64,000 bases of DNA from Cephalotus follicularis (lineage: Eukaryota > Streptophyta > Magnoliopsida > Oxalidales > Cephalotaceae), in the NCBI GenBank assembly GCA_001972305.1, contig BDDD01001785.1, forward strand, positions 186,001 through 250,000, in the 5' to 3' direction. The notes beneath the pieces are model-generated. The model had not been told where the DNA came from, ran no database searches, and worked only from the letters and a program-made list of their open reading frames with translations. A program made the translations under genes and the position numbers. Positions 31,993 to 43,817 of the stretch are shown here, piece by piece; positions within the stretch are counted from its first letter, which is position 1; every line of letters starts with the position of its first letter.

Positions 31993-34522
31993 GTATGCAA
32001 CAGTTATAACAGTATGTAATGTATGCATCAGTACAGTAGTGGGACAGTGTAACAGTATGCCGTGTAATGGTACATTGGCAGTATAGTAACAGTATAGTGA
32101 CACTATAGTGCACAGTGAGCAGTAACAGTGTACGGTAATAGTGCATTTCAGTATAACAGTGTGCAGTGAACAGTAACAGTGGTAGTAACAGTAACAGTAA
32201 CAGTGCAATATATCAGTGTACAGTTGCTGACAGCCTCGATATACCAACTTTCCCTAAGCAGGGTATATCTAGCTAGTCCTAATCACATCCAAGGCCATAA
32301 GCCTGTAGACACTCAGTAAATAATCACTCATCAAACATAGGGACAAACAATCCATAGGTCCATCCCACTATCTACGCTCTCTGAGTCGTAGATGAGTAGG
32401 GTGAGATAACACTAACCACACAGTGCTTACAGTAGGGTTTGTTCACAATGGTCCAAACCCATATCGTCTCGACTGTTCACAACGGTCCAGACTATGTTGT
32501 CTCGACTGTTCACAACTGTCCCGCCTATATTTTCTCGACTGTTCACAACTGTCCAGCCTATAATGTCTCGACTGTTCACAACTGTCCAGCCTATATTGTC
32601 TCGACTATTCACAACTGTCCAGCCTATATTGCCTCGACTGTTCACAACGGTCTAGCCTGTATTATGTGGTCTAACATTCATAACCTTCATGACAGAAACG
32701 AAGGGTATGAATGGGTTATCTCGTTTGATCTCAAACAGTATCAGTCATAACAGTAATCATACAGTACCCATACCTGTAACAATGTTACAGTAAATAGTAG
32801 AAATGATAGGGACCTAAAGGATCAATGTAAGATCAACATCCGTCAAAATAGTTATAAAACAGGTTTCAGTAACAGTATCAGTAACTGTTCAGTAATAGTT
32901 GGTTGGTCCCTATCGAGTTTGTAAAACAATGGAGAGGAAGTCCAATGAGATCATCCGCGTCCAAATGTCTCAAAGGAGCTATCCTAACCATTCTTGAAAA
33001 TCGTTTGTATAAAACTCCTTCGTTGCACTTTCTTCAAGAATCACTTCGAAAACTAGAGTCAAAGCTTTAACAGTGTTAAAAGATGATTCACATAGGATAC
33101 AAGGCCTTAGAGAGGCTTCCTATGGAATCAATTTAAAAAAGAAACAGTTTGAATTTCTAAACAGTGAGAAACAGTGGCATTTCGCAAAACAAGGCACTAA
33201 CCGTCGACTAGTTTAGTTTAAAAAAGCAAAGTGTCGACGGTTTCATCAGAAACAACAGTTCGCAAATAAATGGTGCTAAGTCCAAAATCCTTGAAATTAG
33301 TTTCAATTTTAGTGAAAACAGTTTATAGATCCACACCTAGTTCCCAGTCGGTGCGATAACCAGTAAATAGTAGCTGTTTCAATAATAGTATAACAGTCAA
33401 TCAACACGCAGTAACAGTAACATAGTAACAATTTACACAATTCATCGAAATGCATAAATGCAATGCAAATAGTATAACCTACCAGTTAAAGCAGTAACAA
33501 CAGTTGCGCTTGCTATTTAAGGGATTCTGTAGCAGAACCGACGAACCATCAGCTCCTCCAAGCTTTAACCGGCTATCGAATCGCCATCGTTTGGGAACCT
33601 CCCATCCTTGATCACTTCATTCACACTGCATAAACAACGAATTCCCGTTACACTCTACGCACAGGAATCAACAGTGTCATCACTGAAGTTTCGACCAGTT
33701 TCTGGCCAACTCACCCAGCTTCGGTGACACCCATGAACATACCACAAATTGGCCAATCAATTCATATCTGTCAAGGAACCGCCATGACTCACCATAAAAC
33801 GAGCTGTCAACGGTCGGCAGTGAGTTTGACTCACTGAGTCAACTTGCCGGTCAACCACAACTTCGGTCCCCACCCGAAATCGCCACACAATCATCAGCTC
33901 TAGGCGTCACAGCCAAAGACCCGCCGAGACTCGCAAGGAACCGGCGGTCACGGCCAACAGTGAGTTCGACTCGCCGCACTTCAACAGTTCCAATCAACAC
34001 TCAAAAATGCCATAACTGACCTTAAAATCCTTCAATAAGTCCATTGGCGACCGAGACTCGCCGTGACTCGGCGCCAAACGCGCGGTCATAGGCGACAGCG
34101 AGTTGGGTTAGCTGAGTCGACTCGGCAGCTCAAATCCGTCCGATTACGACCGAATGGCACCTCAACAGTTGTCAAAATGGGCAGCGCTAGCCTTCTAGAG
34201 GAAGACCCGCTCCATCCGTGATGCTAATGGCAGCGAAAATGCACGGTTGATGCGCACAGAGGCTTGGCGTCGGGGAAGAAGAAAAGAGAAAAGAAAGAAG
34301 AGAAAGAGGAAGTTACCATGGGTGAGGTTGCGCCGCTCGCTTTCCCGGTCCGGCGCCTTCGCCGTCATCTTCTCCGGCGTCTCTCTCCCCCTCTGGTTCT
34401 CTCCCTCGCTAGCTCCCTCTCTCGCACTCTCTTCCTTTCTGTTGAAGCACCATGCGTTTTAACGCCTGGTGTCTTTTTTTTAAAATGTATATATAATATA
34501 CATATATATTCGGGGCATTACA
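31993..34522 (-). repeat. Element B 3' LTR, piece 4 (largest)
   Basis: It starts with the second gtatg and runs co-linear with 37138-39777 of the 5' LTR. It includes a cagtaacagt-rich stretch (32000-32230), a 33-bp minisatellite (32441-32672), a pair of GTCGAC sites (33202 and 33233) with inverted aaccgtcgac arms, and a gact-rich part (33790-34130). The purine-rich patch near 34280 and the tail ...CGGGGCATTACA end it. Confidence 0.92.
32441..32672 (-). repeat. 33-bp minisatellite in B 3' LTR, about 7 units
   Basis: The core of the unit is gttcacaactgtccagcct followed by atattgtctcgact. Starts lie at 32441, 32475, 32508, 32541, 32574, 32607 and 32640. Because 33 is a multiple of 3, repeated-peptide frames stay open on both strands; they are not evidence for a gene. 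Confidence 0.9.
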
Positions 34523-34758
34523 TCCTCCCCTGCTTAGAGAAATCTCGTCTTGAGATTCCCTGGGTTAAAACATGCGAGTGTACAATGCCTTCATTGCTTC
34601 CTCACATCCCGTGCGGCTTTCTCAAGCCCATAACATTGCCGTAACACTTCCATCAATGAAATGTCCTTATTCCTTAACCATTTGATCCATAGTCATTCGA
34701 TCCAAGGCCGTACCATCCATAACCATATAACCCATTCCATCACCAGTCAGCGTCCATA

Positions 34759-35090
34759 TCATTCCAAAACCATCTCTGAATATATATGAGTTCCCCTCAA
34801 GCTTGTATCCGTCCTTAACTCTAACGGCTCATTGTAGCACATGAAAAGGATCTGGAGAATATTTTCTAAGCATTGAAACATGGACACATCATGTAATACA
34901 TGGCATATCACAGGGAATTCTACTAACGGCAAATGTTCATCCCAATTGCCACCCCAATCCATCGTACTTTTGCTACGCTACTCTGATTCATGGTCCACAC
35001 TCCACGTTACAGGGCAGGTTTCGTTCCCATAGGTTGAGTGGTAAGGCAAGCCTGTAGGCAACTACACCTACTCCCTCTTTATGTCATTCC
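34759..35090 (-). pseudogene. Degenerate chromovirus pol remnant in element B
   Basis: On the minus strand: a relic of VAYRLALP-type text (35040-35080), then WGGNWDEHLPLVEF (35th integrase block, 34920-34960) and CHVLHDVSMFQCLENI. It matches 1571-1850 in element A in order and wording, so A and B descend from one truncated ancestor or exchanged interiors. Confidence 0.6.
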
Positions 35091-36266
35091 ACCAATTTGA
35101 GCTTCAGATCTCGGCACATCTTCGTAATCACCAGATGTACTGAGAAACTACAGCGATAGGACAGCGTCCACAGCTCATCCTTTGACTCTTTATTGTAAAG
35201 GATACAACTTTACTCTTCTGGAGGCGTAGATCCCACATACCGTTTGCCTTGATCTCTTCTCACACGAGAAGGTGGTTAGTACCAGGGTGGACCTGATAGA
35301 GCTGTCTAAAATCACGGCTTGGATGATAGCCGATACTTTGGTCTTGAAGAAGATCTCCTTGAGATTGACCCATACTCTGTCCTTGCTGACTCCATAACCA
35401 TACCGTTCATGAGGGCAATCTCTAACCATGTGATCCAAAATTCCACGATCCATACACTTGCCAACTTTCCATCAACAGTCATCAGATGCATAATTTGTGC
35501 ATTGACAATGCACGCACAAGTCAAAGGAAATTTGACAACCACTACTGGCAAGTCTAGAGTGACCTCCCAGAGCTGCCATCCTCTAATCTCGGTATCCATT
35601 CCCCGTTATCGGTTACATGCTCAAGGAAACCACTGCAACCCTATCTCGTAAGCCTATCTGCATGCAGGGCTGTTATCATCGGAACTAGCTGATGATATAA
35701 GGTCTCAACAACTGAAATGGAGACTGTCCTGGCATACTGAAGATCATGACCATCACATAACAGTCCACGTGAGCATAAGGTGTTTCCAACCAATCCATCC
35801 CATATCCATCCGTTCCATAACTATAGAAAGGTTAACTAAATACACATACTGTCCATACCAGCATATATAAGTAGTTGACCATATACCATCATTTAACTAT
35901 ACCATTCCGTAACCACCATACCATTCCGTAACTGTACCGTTCCTTAACCGTGCCATCAGCTCATATCATAAAACCACGAGGCTAGGGCTCCCCTCCTTTT
36001 ACCTTCCATATCCACTTGTATAAGAGAAAAAAGAGTCAGCTATCGATTTCCATAATCATAATCCAAGACAATTACAGAATCACAATTCATCAATATCACT
36101 CAATTCCATTAAGGGCAAATTGTCCATATCACTTAATCCTTAAGAACTCAACATAACACTCATTATTATTCCACATAACCAATTAACTCCAAATATCACT
36201 TGATTCAATTAATCGATTTCAATTTCCAATAGCCTAAGATCCTATCCTGATGTATCTAGGATAGAC

Positions 36267-36280
36267 GGGCTCTGATACCA
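36267..36280 (-). other. Element B primer binding site
   Basis: gggctctgatacca reads TGGTATCAGAGCCC on the minus strand, an intact tRNA-iMet site, three bases from the LTR end at 36284. Confidence 0.92.
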
Positions 36281-36283
36281 AGC

Positions 36284-39200
36284 TGTCATGCCCCGAACCG
36301 CGAGAGTAAACCCCCACAATCCGACGTGTGATATATACCATCCGTTCAGTCATTTCATATCATATCCATACCCAATAAGTGCTATAAATATATATAAAGC
36401 TTCATATCAAAGTCGTATTACATCAACGGAATACTCAATTCTAATAAAAACTAACTCTTAAAATCTCCCAAAAATCGGGCATGATGTATTCGTTTATCAG
36501 ACTTAACCCCCTGTAAAGAAAAACACATTTTTAAATATTCACACTCCCGAAGGAGGAATCAATAGTTTATATACATATGGGGCTCAGCCTCAGCAAACAC
36601 AACTTAACTCATTATTACATCATTCTAGTGACTCAAATGATGGGCATGTCCCTGTTTAATACATCAACACATATATCATAAGCACTGCCACATGTTGGCA
36701 GGTCGATAGCTGAATAAACATATCTCTTATATATCTTTAGATCTGTCTCTTATACATAACAAGTCTAATGTATCGGTACAGTTCAACTATAAACATAAGG
36801 CCCCTATTTATACGATTCTTTATGAGTAAACCCAGATCCATTACCATCAATAAGATCATATACAGTATGGCAAATCAAAACATGCTACAGAGAATCCATC
36901 CATCATAGCCTGTCTCATTTAATACAATTCATATAAGTAATCCTTAACATGATCATAACGAAACAATATACAATAACAATACAATCCCAACACCACTACT
37001 ATCCAAGATCCATCTGAAGTATCCATCCATCTTGATCCATTTGACTGTGATGCATCACCTGGGTCTGAGCCTAACCCATTCCACACACAGGGGAAATGGG
37101 TCAGCGACATAATGTCGTGTAGGGTATACTATGTGCTATGTATGCAACAGTTATAACAATATGTAATGTATGCATCAGTACAGTAGTGTGACAGTGTAAC
37201 AGTATGATGTGTAACGGTACAGTGGCAGTACAGTAACAGTATAGTGACACTATAGTGCACAGTGAGCAGTAATGCTGTACAGTAACAGTGCATTTCAGTA
37301 TAACAGTGTGCAGTGAACAGTAACAGTATACAGCAACAGTGGCAGTAACAGTAACAGTAACAGTGCAATATATTAGTGTACAGTTGCGGCGAGCCTCTAT
37401 ATACCAACCGTCCCTAAGCGGGGTATATATATCTAGTCCTAATCATATCCAAGGCCACAAGCCTGCAGAGACTCAATAAACAATCAGTAATCAAACATAG
37501 TGATAAACAATCCGTAGGTCCATCCCACTATCTACTCTCTTTGAGTCGTAGATGAGTAGCGTGAGATAACACTAACCATACAGTGCTTAGAGTAGGGCTT
37601 GTTCAAAACGGTCCAAAACCATATCATCTCGACTGTTCACAACGGTCCAGCCTATGTTGTCTCGACTGTTCACAACTATCCAGCCTATATTGTCTCGACT
37701 GTTCACAACTGTCCAACTAATATTATCTCGACTGTTCAAAACTGTCCAGCCTATATTGTCTCGACTGTTCACAACTGTCCAGCCTATATTGTCTCGACTG
37801 TTCACAATAGTCCAGCCTATATTGTCTCGACTGTTCACAACTGTCCAGCCTATATTGTCTCGACTGTTCACAACTCTCCAGCCTATATTGTCTCGACTGT
37901 TCACAACGATCCAGCCTATATTATGTGGTCCAACATTCATAACCTTTATGACAGAAATGAAGGGTATGAATGGGTTATCTCGTTTGGTCTCAAACAGTAT
38001 CAGTCATAACAGTAATCATATAGTACCCATACCCGTAACAGTATTACAGTAAACAGTAGAAATGATAGGGACCTAAAGGATCAATGTAAGATCCACATCC
38101 GTCAAAATAGTTATAAAATAGTTTTCAGTAACAGTATCAGTAACAGTTCAGTAACAGTTGGTTGGTCCCTATCGAGTTTGTAAAATAATGGAGAGGAAGT
38201 CCAATGAGATCATCCGTGTCCAAATGTCTCAAAGGAGCTATGCTAACCATTCTTGAAAATCGTTTGTATAAAACTCCTTCGTTGCACTTTCTTCAAGAAT
38301 CACTTCGAAAACTAGAGTCAGAGCTTTAACACTTTTAAAAGATGATTCACATATGATACAAGGCCTTAGGGAGGCTTCCTACGGAATCGATTTTAAAAAG
38401 AAACATTTTGAATTTGAAAACAGTGAGAAACAGTGCCATTTCGCAAAACAAGGCACTAAGCATCGACTAGTTTAGTTTAAAAAAGTAAAGTGTCGACGGT
38501 TTCATCATAAACAACAGTTCGTAAATCAATGGGGCTAAGTCCAAAATCTATGAAATCAGTTTCAATCTCAGTGAAACAGTTTATAGATCCACACCCAGTT
38601 CCCAGTCAGTGCGATAACAAGTATACAGTAGCAGTTTCAATAACAGTATAACAGTCAATCAACACGCAGTAACAGTAACACAGTAACAATTCACACAATT
38701 CATCGAAATGGATGAATGCAATGCAAATAGTATAACCTACCAGTTAAAGCAGTAACAATAGTTGCGCTTGCAATTCAAGGGATTCTGTAGCAGAACCGAC
38801 GAACCGTCAACTCCTCCAAGCTTGAATCGACTATCAAATCGCCATCGCTTGGGAACCTCCTATCCTTGATCACTTCATTCACACTGCATAAACAACACAT
38901 TCTCGTTACGCTCTACGCACAAGAATCAACACTGCCGTCACCGAAGCTTCGGCCAATTTCCGGCCAACTCACCCAGTTTCAGCGACACCCATAAACATAC
39001 CACAAATTGTCTGATCAATTCATATCTGCCAAGGAACCGCCGTGACTCACCGTAAAAGGAGCTATCAACGTCCGGATGTGAGTTCGACTCACTGAGTCAA
39101 CTCTCCGGTCAACCAAATCGGCACACAATCATCAGCTCTAGGCATCACAGCCAACGACCCACCGAGACTCGCTAATGAATCGACGATCATGGCCGACAGT

Positions 39201-39777
39201 GAGTTCGACTCACTTAGTCGACTCACCGCACTTCAATAGTTCTGATCAACACTCAAAAATGCCATAACCGACCTTAAAATCCTTTAATAAGTCCATTGGC
39301 GACTGAGACTCGATGTGACTCGGCGCCAAATGCGCGGTCATAGGCGGTAGCGAGTTGGGTTCGCTAAGTCGACTCGGCAACTCAAATCCGGCCGATTTCG
39401 ACCGGATGGTGCCTCAACAGTTGTCAAAACAGGCAGAGCTAGCCTTCTAGAGGAAGACTCGCTCCATCCGCGATGCTAACGGCGGCAAAAAGGCACGATC
39501 GATGCGCATAGAGGCTTGGCGTCAGGGAAGAAGGAAAGAGAAAAGAAAGAAGAGAAAGAGGAAGTTACCGTGGATGAGGTCACACTGCTTGCTTTCTTGA
39601 TCTATCGCCTTCGCCGTCATCTTCTCCGGCGTCTCTCTCCCTCCTTGGTTCTCTCTCCCTCGCGTGTTCCCTTTCTCGTACTCTCTCCCTTTCTTTTGAT
39701 GCACCAGGCGTTTTAACGCCTGGTGTCTTTTTTTTTTTAATGTATATATAATATGCATATATATTCGGGGCATTACA
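36284..39777 (-). repeat. Element B 5' LTR, intact
   Basis: 3494 bp, from TGTAATGCCCC (39777) to ...GGGGCATGACA (36284) on the minus strand. It is the uninterrupted copy that lets the split 3' LTR be reassembled. It carries the minisatellite at 37601-37933, the conserved inverted repeat at 37071-37104, a GTCGAC pair (38462, 38493) and a tgagtc/gagtcgactc-rich part (39060-39380). Confidence 0.93.
37601..37933 (-). repeat. 33-bp minisatellite in B 5' LTR, about 10 units
   Basis: Same unit as 32441-32672 but about three units longer. The two LTRs were identical at insertion, so copy number changed in place afterwards. Each unit contains ctcgact, giving a TCGA core every 33 bp. Confidence 0.9.
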
Positions 39778-39782
39778 AAATC

Positions 39783-40240
39783 GCAGAGTAAGGATCTACA
39801 TCTCCTCTGACCTACCTTGTATAAATTTTGTTTTGTAAATGTGCAAATGTTGTATAAGAGACATGCGTTATTTCAGCTATTGACCTACCGGCATGTGATA
39901 GCACTTAAGATATATGTGTCTTGATGTAAAGGATATGGATGGGTCCTCCTATTGTGGTTATTTCTGGATTTTCCTCCTACGAGAGTGTGGGCTGCTGAGG
40001 GCTAACCCAAAGATATAAACTGTGTTTTCATTACAGGGGGATAGTCCGATAAACGAATACATCATGCCCGATTTTCCTAAGATTATAACAGTTAAAGTTT
40101 ATCTATGATTTCTTATTCCATTGTTATTATATGATTGTTTAAAGTTTTATGTTTATAGCACTTTTGGACGATGAGATTTAGAGATTGAAAGGAGGGTGAT
40201 CACGTGTCGGATCGTGTGGGTTTCTTTTAGGTTAGGGGTG
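39783..40240 (+). repeat. Element A 3' LTR, second part
   Basis: It continues 4316 after the second aaatc (39778-39782) and matches 452-901 of the 5' LTR (cagagtaaggatctacatct and following). The expected end gcgcaaca is not present; after gttagggg the sequence becomes tgtccctg, so the terminus is lost or replaced at the border with J. Confidence 0.88.
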
Positions 40241-42709
40241 TCCCTGTATGCCACGAAATGGCGCGTTTGTATATATACACTCTTGACTTATACAATTATG
40301 AATTCCCTTTTTTATTACATGTGCATATTTATTTAATGGCAAGGCTATGCGGCTCATCCCAACCAACCAAATGGAACAGACTAATTATACGCAATTAACT
40401 GTATGCCACAGTAGCACCCTGTCACATCCAAAGGGTTGGATCTCTTTCCGAGAGGGCTATGAGAATGAGATCTTTATTCCCTACGACAAATGTTCCAAGT
40501 CATAGGTTCACTTTCTTTGGGCCATTGATGAACCGCGAAGACTTGCCACGTTATGCTTGCTCCCGATTTTCCAGTGGAGGTTGGTTATCTTGTAGCCAAT
40601 TGGGTTTATCCCTAGAGCTAAATGTGAGGTGTATGCTAGAGAGCAGGACACTGAACAGACCCATAAATAGGAAACCAATTTGGATAGTCAATACCCAATG
40701 TCAATAGGATTCCTATGGTCTTGATAGTGTATAGTCTACGGTGACTAGTAGGTCTATAGCCTGCGTTGTCTCCTTTGACCTGAGCGGCTGTCATACATTG
40801 TGTGGTAACTGCTTGACTTTGATTTTTACCTTCCCCAGCACTAGCCAGGTGCTGGAAAAAGGGTTGTCTTTGGGTCTTGTGGGAGCTGCATTGAGATGTA
40901 TGGGCGAGTGTGTAATAGGGGATCGTCACACCCGTGCTGAGGGTGACTGACTCTATTAATCTATTTACGTTGCAGACTTAAAAGACCTGATCAGGCATAG
41001 GTGGACTGGGAAAGAGAGGTTTCCATGGGAGGTCTACCGATAGTCTCAATGCTATAATAGATTCATAGCTATCACAACACTACTAGGGGTGAAGCCATGT
41101 ATGATGAGGGAAGCATGACACATATGCCGATGACTGGATAAAAAGAATAGCTATTCGGACCATGATTGATTGACGTGGTAATACACAGATCCGGGGGGGT
41201 GACTAGCGCTCACACTGGGTGTGCTCTGATAGTCGGCGTACTATTAGAGTGCTCATACTAGATGACGGGGTGCACTGGGAATTTCTCATCATATAGGAGA
41301 ACGACATGATTTAGGGTCCTGCCTGACTTTGAACAGGTTGATTTGTGGCGGGACACATATCATTTAGTGAAGGAAAACATCAGGGAAGATGTTGCTTGGC
41401 TATTGAGTATTTCATTTGATGGATTTAGGTCCATGCAATGCCACGATGAAATATTCCATGCGAAGGCTTTTGAAAATAGAAGAGATTGTTCTTTGCTTTG
41501 GGCGTCGACGCTATGTCTAGTTGGGCTGCTGGGTGTTAACGCGAAGGATTGCATTGAAACTTGAAAAAAAAGTAGCTTTACAGGTCGACGCCATGAGGGC
41601 AACACATCGAAGACCAAACTAGAAATGCTGTTGGGCGTTAACGCTATGGAGAGCATGGCGCTGACAATTTTAAAACCAGTAGGTATGCGCATTGACGCCA
41701 TGTGGTATAGGCGTTGATGCGAAGACAAATGACACTATTCGCCTATCTCATATTAATTGTGGCGTTGACGCCTTTTCATAATGTGAGACGCATGACATCG
41801 ACGCCTTGCCATGGCGTTAATGCCTAAATAGGCTAATACGCGCTATAATAGGAGAGAGAAAGTTAGCACTATATAAAGCTTAAGAGAAGCTTGCAAGATA
41901 CACTTCAGACTTTCTTCTTTCTCTCTCTTCCCTGCGCCTCTCTTCTTCTTCCTGCTCATGTACACGTCGACACCTAACGCCTACGCGTTGACGCCTACGT
42001 CGCCTGGTGCGATAAAGCAGCCATTTTCAAGCCTCCTTTCACCCTCAAAGGTCATAATAGGAGGAGATACTTTTTACACTGCATTTTATCTACACCTATA
42101 GTGATTTAGACTAGGTTAAACACTTAGCCTTGCATTCTCCAATCCGTGGCTTGTGGAGGATCTTGGAGCTCTTGGTGCTTTTGGGAATAAAGTGTAGAGG
42201 GAGCTATCTTGAAGGAAGGAGTCTTCACCACCAGTAAGAATCCATTTCTTCCTCCCTCTTGTGGCACCATGGTTGTGGGTTTTGGGATTAGGGTATATGT
42301 ACCCTAGCCGGACCTCCATGGTTGTTGTGTTGCTTTGTTTGTTGTCCCTTATGGTTAGGGATTACATGGGTGAGGGTTGATTGGGCTATGGCTAGGGTTT
42401 TATGTGTTCTTCCTTGGGAGCTATTGTTAGTGTCCATTTATAGGGTTTATGGCAACCCTAGCTTTATTGACCCATTATGCCCGATGCTTGGATTTTTGTT
42501 TTGGTTTAATTTGATATTGATTAGAGTTCCTTGACATTTATTGGCATGATTCAGACATAAATTAGGGCATCTTATTGCTCGGGGATTAATCTATTTATGA
42601 AAAATTAAAGTTAATCGGCCCTAACCCCTCATGTCTGAGTTTATAAGTCTTCCACTGCGCTCGGGCCGAGTGTTCCCAACAGTTTCTGCACTGTTCGAGG
42701 CGTGACAGT
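40241..42709 (+). repeat. J: copia-like LTR, degenerate
   Basis: 40420-40700 shares the block ccaagtcataggttcac...gaaccg...ttgcttgctc with the copia LTRs at 52740-52990 and (minus) 62600-62830. Then follow a GCGTTGACGCC palindrome array (41500-41825), a TATA sequence actatataaagc (41871), a CT-rich leader and a terminus ...aggcgtgaca at 42709. No target duplication, primer site or coding frame was found, so the left boundary is approximate. Part could be a gypsy LTR end. Confidence 0.5.
41500..41825. repeat. GCGTYGACGC palindrome array in J
   Basis: Centres are at about 41506, 41537, 41586/41608, 41639/41662, 41693/41715, 41766 and 41799/41818. Within-pair spacing is 22, 23, 22 and 19 bp. 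Many units read gcgttgacgc or gcgttaacgc, i.e. decayed at the central CG. The array ends about 50 bp before the TATA sequence, a promoter-proximal position. Confidence 0.7.
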
Positions 42710-43346
42710 TCATCCCACAACCTGTGTCTAACACCCAAGTCGAGCTAACATTGTAAGCTAGATGGAGTTCAATCATATACGTACCTGATCCAGAGGCACC
42801 TCCAGCAATGGATGAAAGATACTCCCTACAATCTTTCTTTCAGTGACCTGGCCTCCCACAGTGGAAGCATGCCTTCTACTTAGCTAGATTCTTGATCCTT
42901 TCTCTCCCGGCATTATCCCCTACAACCCCTAGTGGCCTCTTGCCCTTCTTTCCTTTCTTCTTCTTTTTGGGCACCTTGCCCTTGGACCTGGATCCCTTCG
43001 ATCCACCCTTGGTAGAGAAAGTCCTAGTAGTTGAAGGAATAAGCATCAAATTTGACTTAGACCTACCATGGTGCATGTCAGCCTCAACTTTCTGGAGCAT
43101 CTTCACGAGCACCGGTAGAGAACATTCCACCTTGTTCATGTGGAAGTTTAAGATGAACTGGGAAAATGACTTAGGGAGGGACGATAACATAAGATTGATA
43201 TAAAAATCATTGTCCATGATTAAGCCCAATTGAGCTAACTACTCAATTAGGTCCATCATCTTCAGCCCATGCTGATGGACTGAAGCTCCCTCTGGCATTT
43301 TCATCCAGAAGAGTGGACGTGACAAGTTGAACTTGACAGTCCTCGA
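42710..43346 (-). pseudogene. gag: Copia gag with zinc knuckle and protease start
   Basis: On the minus strand from 43346: MPEGASVHQHGLKMMDLIE, a TAG, then LMLSSLPKSFSQFILNFHMN (copia gag core). A Lys/Gly-rich linker follows (KVPKKKKKGKKGK), then a knuckle CFHCGRPGH.KKDC with a stop inside, and a protease start STWVLDTGCG at about 42735-42760. Both ends are cut: at 42709 by LTR J and at 43346 by element F. It is a relic on the opposite strand to its neighbours. Confidence 0.85.
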
Positions 43347-43817
43347 GTATTGATGCAGTGAGGCAGAGTGATTGCATATGCCTCAAGGAAGCTTAAACCA
43401 TACGAAGAAAATTACCCGACTCATGACCTTGAGCTTGCAGCTATCATCTTTGCACTTCAGAAGTGGAGACACTATCTTTATGGGGCACAGTTTGAGATCT
43501 TTACCGATCACAAAAGCTTGAGGTACCTGTTCTGCCAATACACGTTGAACATGAGACATCGTAGATGGGTGGAGTTCTTCAATGATTATGACTGCAGTAT
43601 TCAGTACCACCCAGGGAAGGCGAATGTAGTCGCTGATGCCTTGAGCCGCAAGGCTATGCTTGCTAGTGCGATGGTTTCACAATGGAAGATGCTGGAAGAC
43701 TTCCAAGAACGGTGTCCATTCAATCAGTCACCGGGAATCTTTCTAGCTGACATGCGGGTAGAACCAGTATTACTACATCGCATCAAGGAGGCAGAACCAC
43801 ATGATCCTGAATTGTAG
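43347..43817 (+). pseudogene. pol: Element F RNase H
   Basis: It begins within the [15 protein letters not shown] block; everything upstream is missing. It contains [32 protein letters not shown] and [17 protein letters not shown], then the spacer to integrase. A TAG at 43815-43817 replaces the Gln of a LQRI-type phrase. Confidence 0.9.

Larger units (their letters stand above)
34523..36283 (-). other. Element B interior, 1.76 kb, mostly non-coding
   Basis: It is bounded by a polypurine tract (tctctaagcaggggagga on the minus strand, 34523-34540) and a primer site (36267-36280). There is no intact gag or pol. 34759-35090 holds pol traces; the rest gives only short frames without domains. Size and content resemble A's interior. 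Confidence 0.8.
4317..39777 (-). mobile_element. Element B: LARD-like LTR retrotransposon hosting three nested insertions
   Basis: On the minus strand the element starts TGTAATGCCCCGAATATATA (39777) and ends at 4317. The duplicated target aaatc flanks it at 4312-4316 and 39778-39782. The 5' LTR is 36284-39777 and intact. The 3' LTR is 4317-34522, with nested insertions E1, C and D dividing it into four pieces totalling about 3.4 kb. The interior is only 1.76 kb (34523-36283) with degenerate pol traces, so B is non-autonomous. Confidence 0.9.
1..40240 (+). mobile_element. Element A: LARD-like LTR retrotransposon, split by nested element B
   Basis: The sequence shows a direct repeat: 1-908 matches 3870-4316 joined to 39783-40240. 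These are the ends of a 5' LTR (cut by the window edge) and a 3' LTR. Between them lies a short interior (909-2038) with a tRNA-Met primer site and a polypurine tract. The 3' LTR is interrupted by element B between 4317 and 39777, with aaatc on both sides. LTRs of about 2.7 kb with a 1.1 kb interior lacking an intact reading frame fit a large retrotransposon derivative (LARD) that needs proteins from another element. Traces of integrase and pol 3' end suggest a chromovirus origin (inference). It is the oldest layer of this nest. Confidence 0.85.

Noticed and set aside
32000..32230. cagtaacagt-rich stretch as a possible satellite
   Set aside because: The repeats are short, irregular and part of the B LTR; they recur at the same place in the other LTR (37140-37380).
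34247..34462. Arg/Lys-rich frame at the start of the B LTR
   Set aside because: It is driven by the gaagaaagaga purine patch; the frame differs in the sister LTR at 39516.
37599..38052. Long repeat-peptide frames (STVHNCPAYIV type) on both strands
   Set aside because: They are produced by a 33-bp minisatellite whose length is a multiple of 3; the frame is open on both strands and has no domain.
40241..42709. A host gene promoter and 5' UTR (TATA at 41871, CT-rich leader, splice-donor-like gtaag near 42233)
   Set aside because: No downstream coding exon; the upstream block is shared with copia LTRs at 52740 and 62700, so an LTR is more likely.
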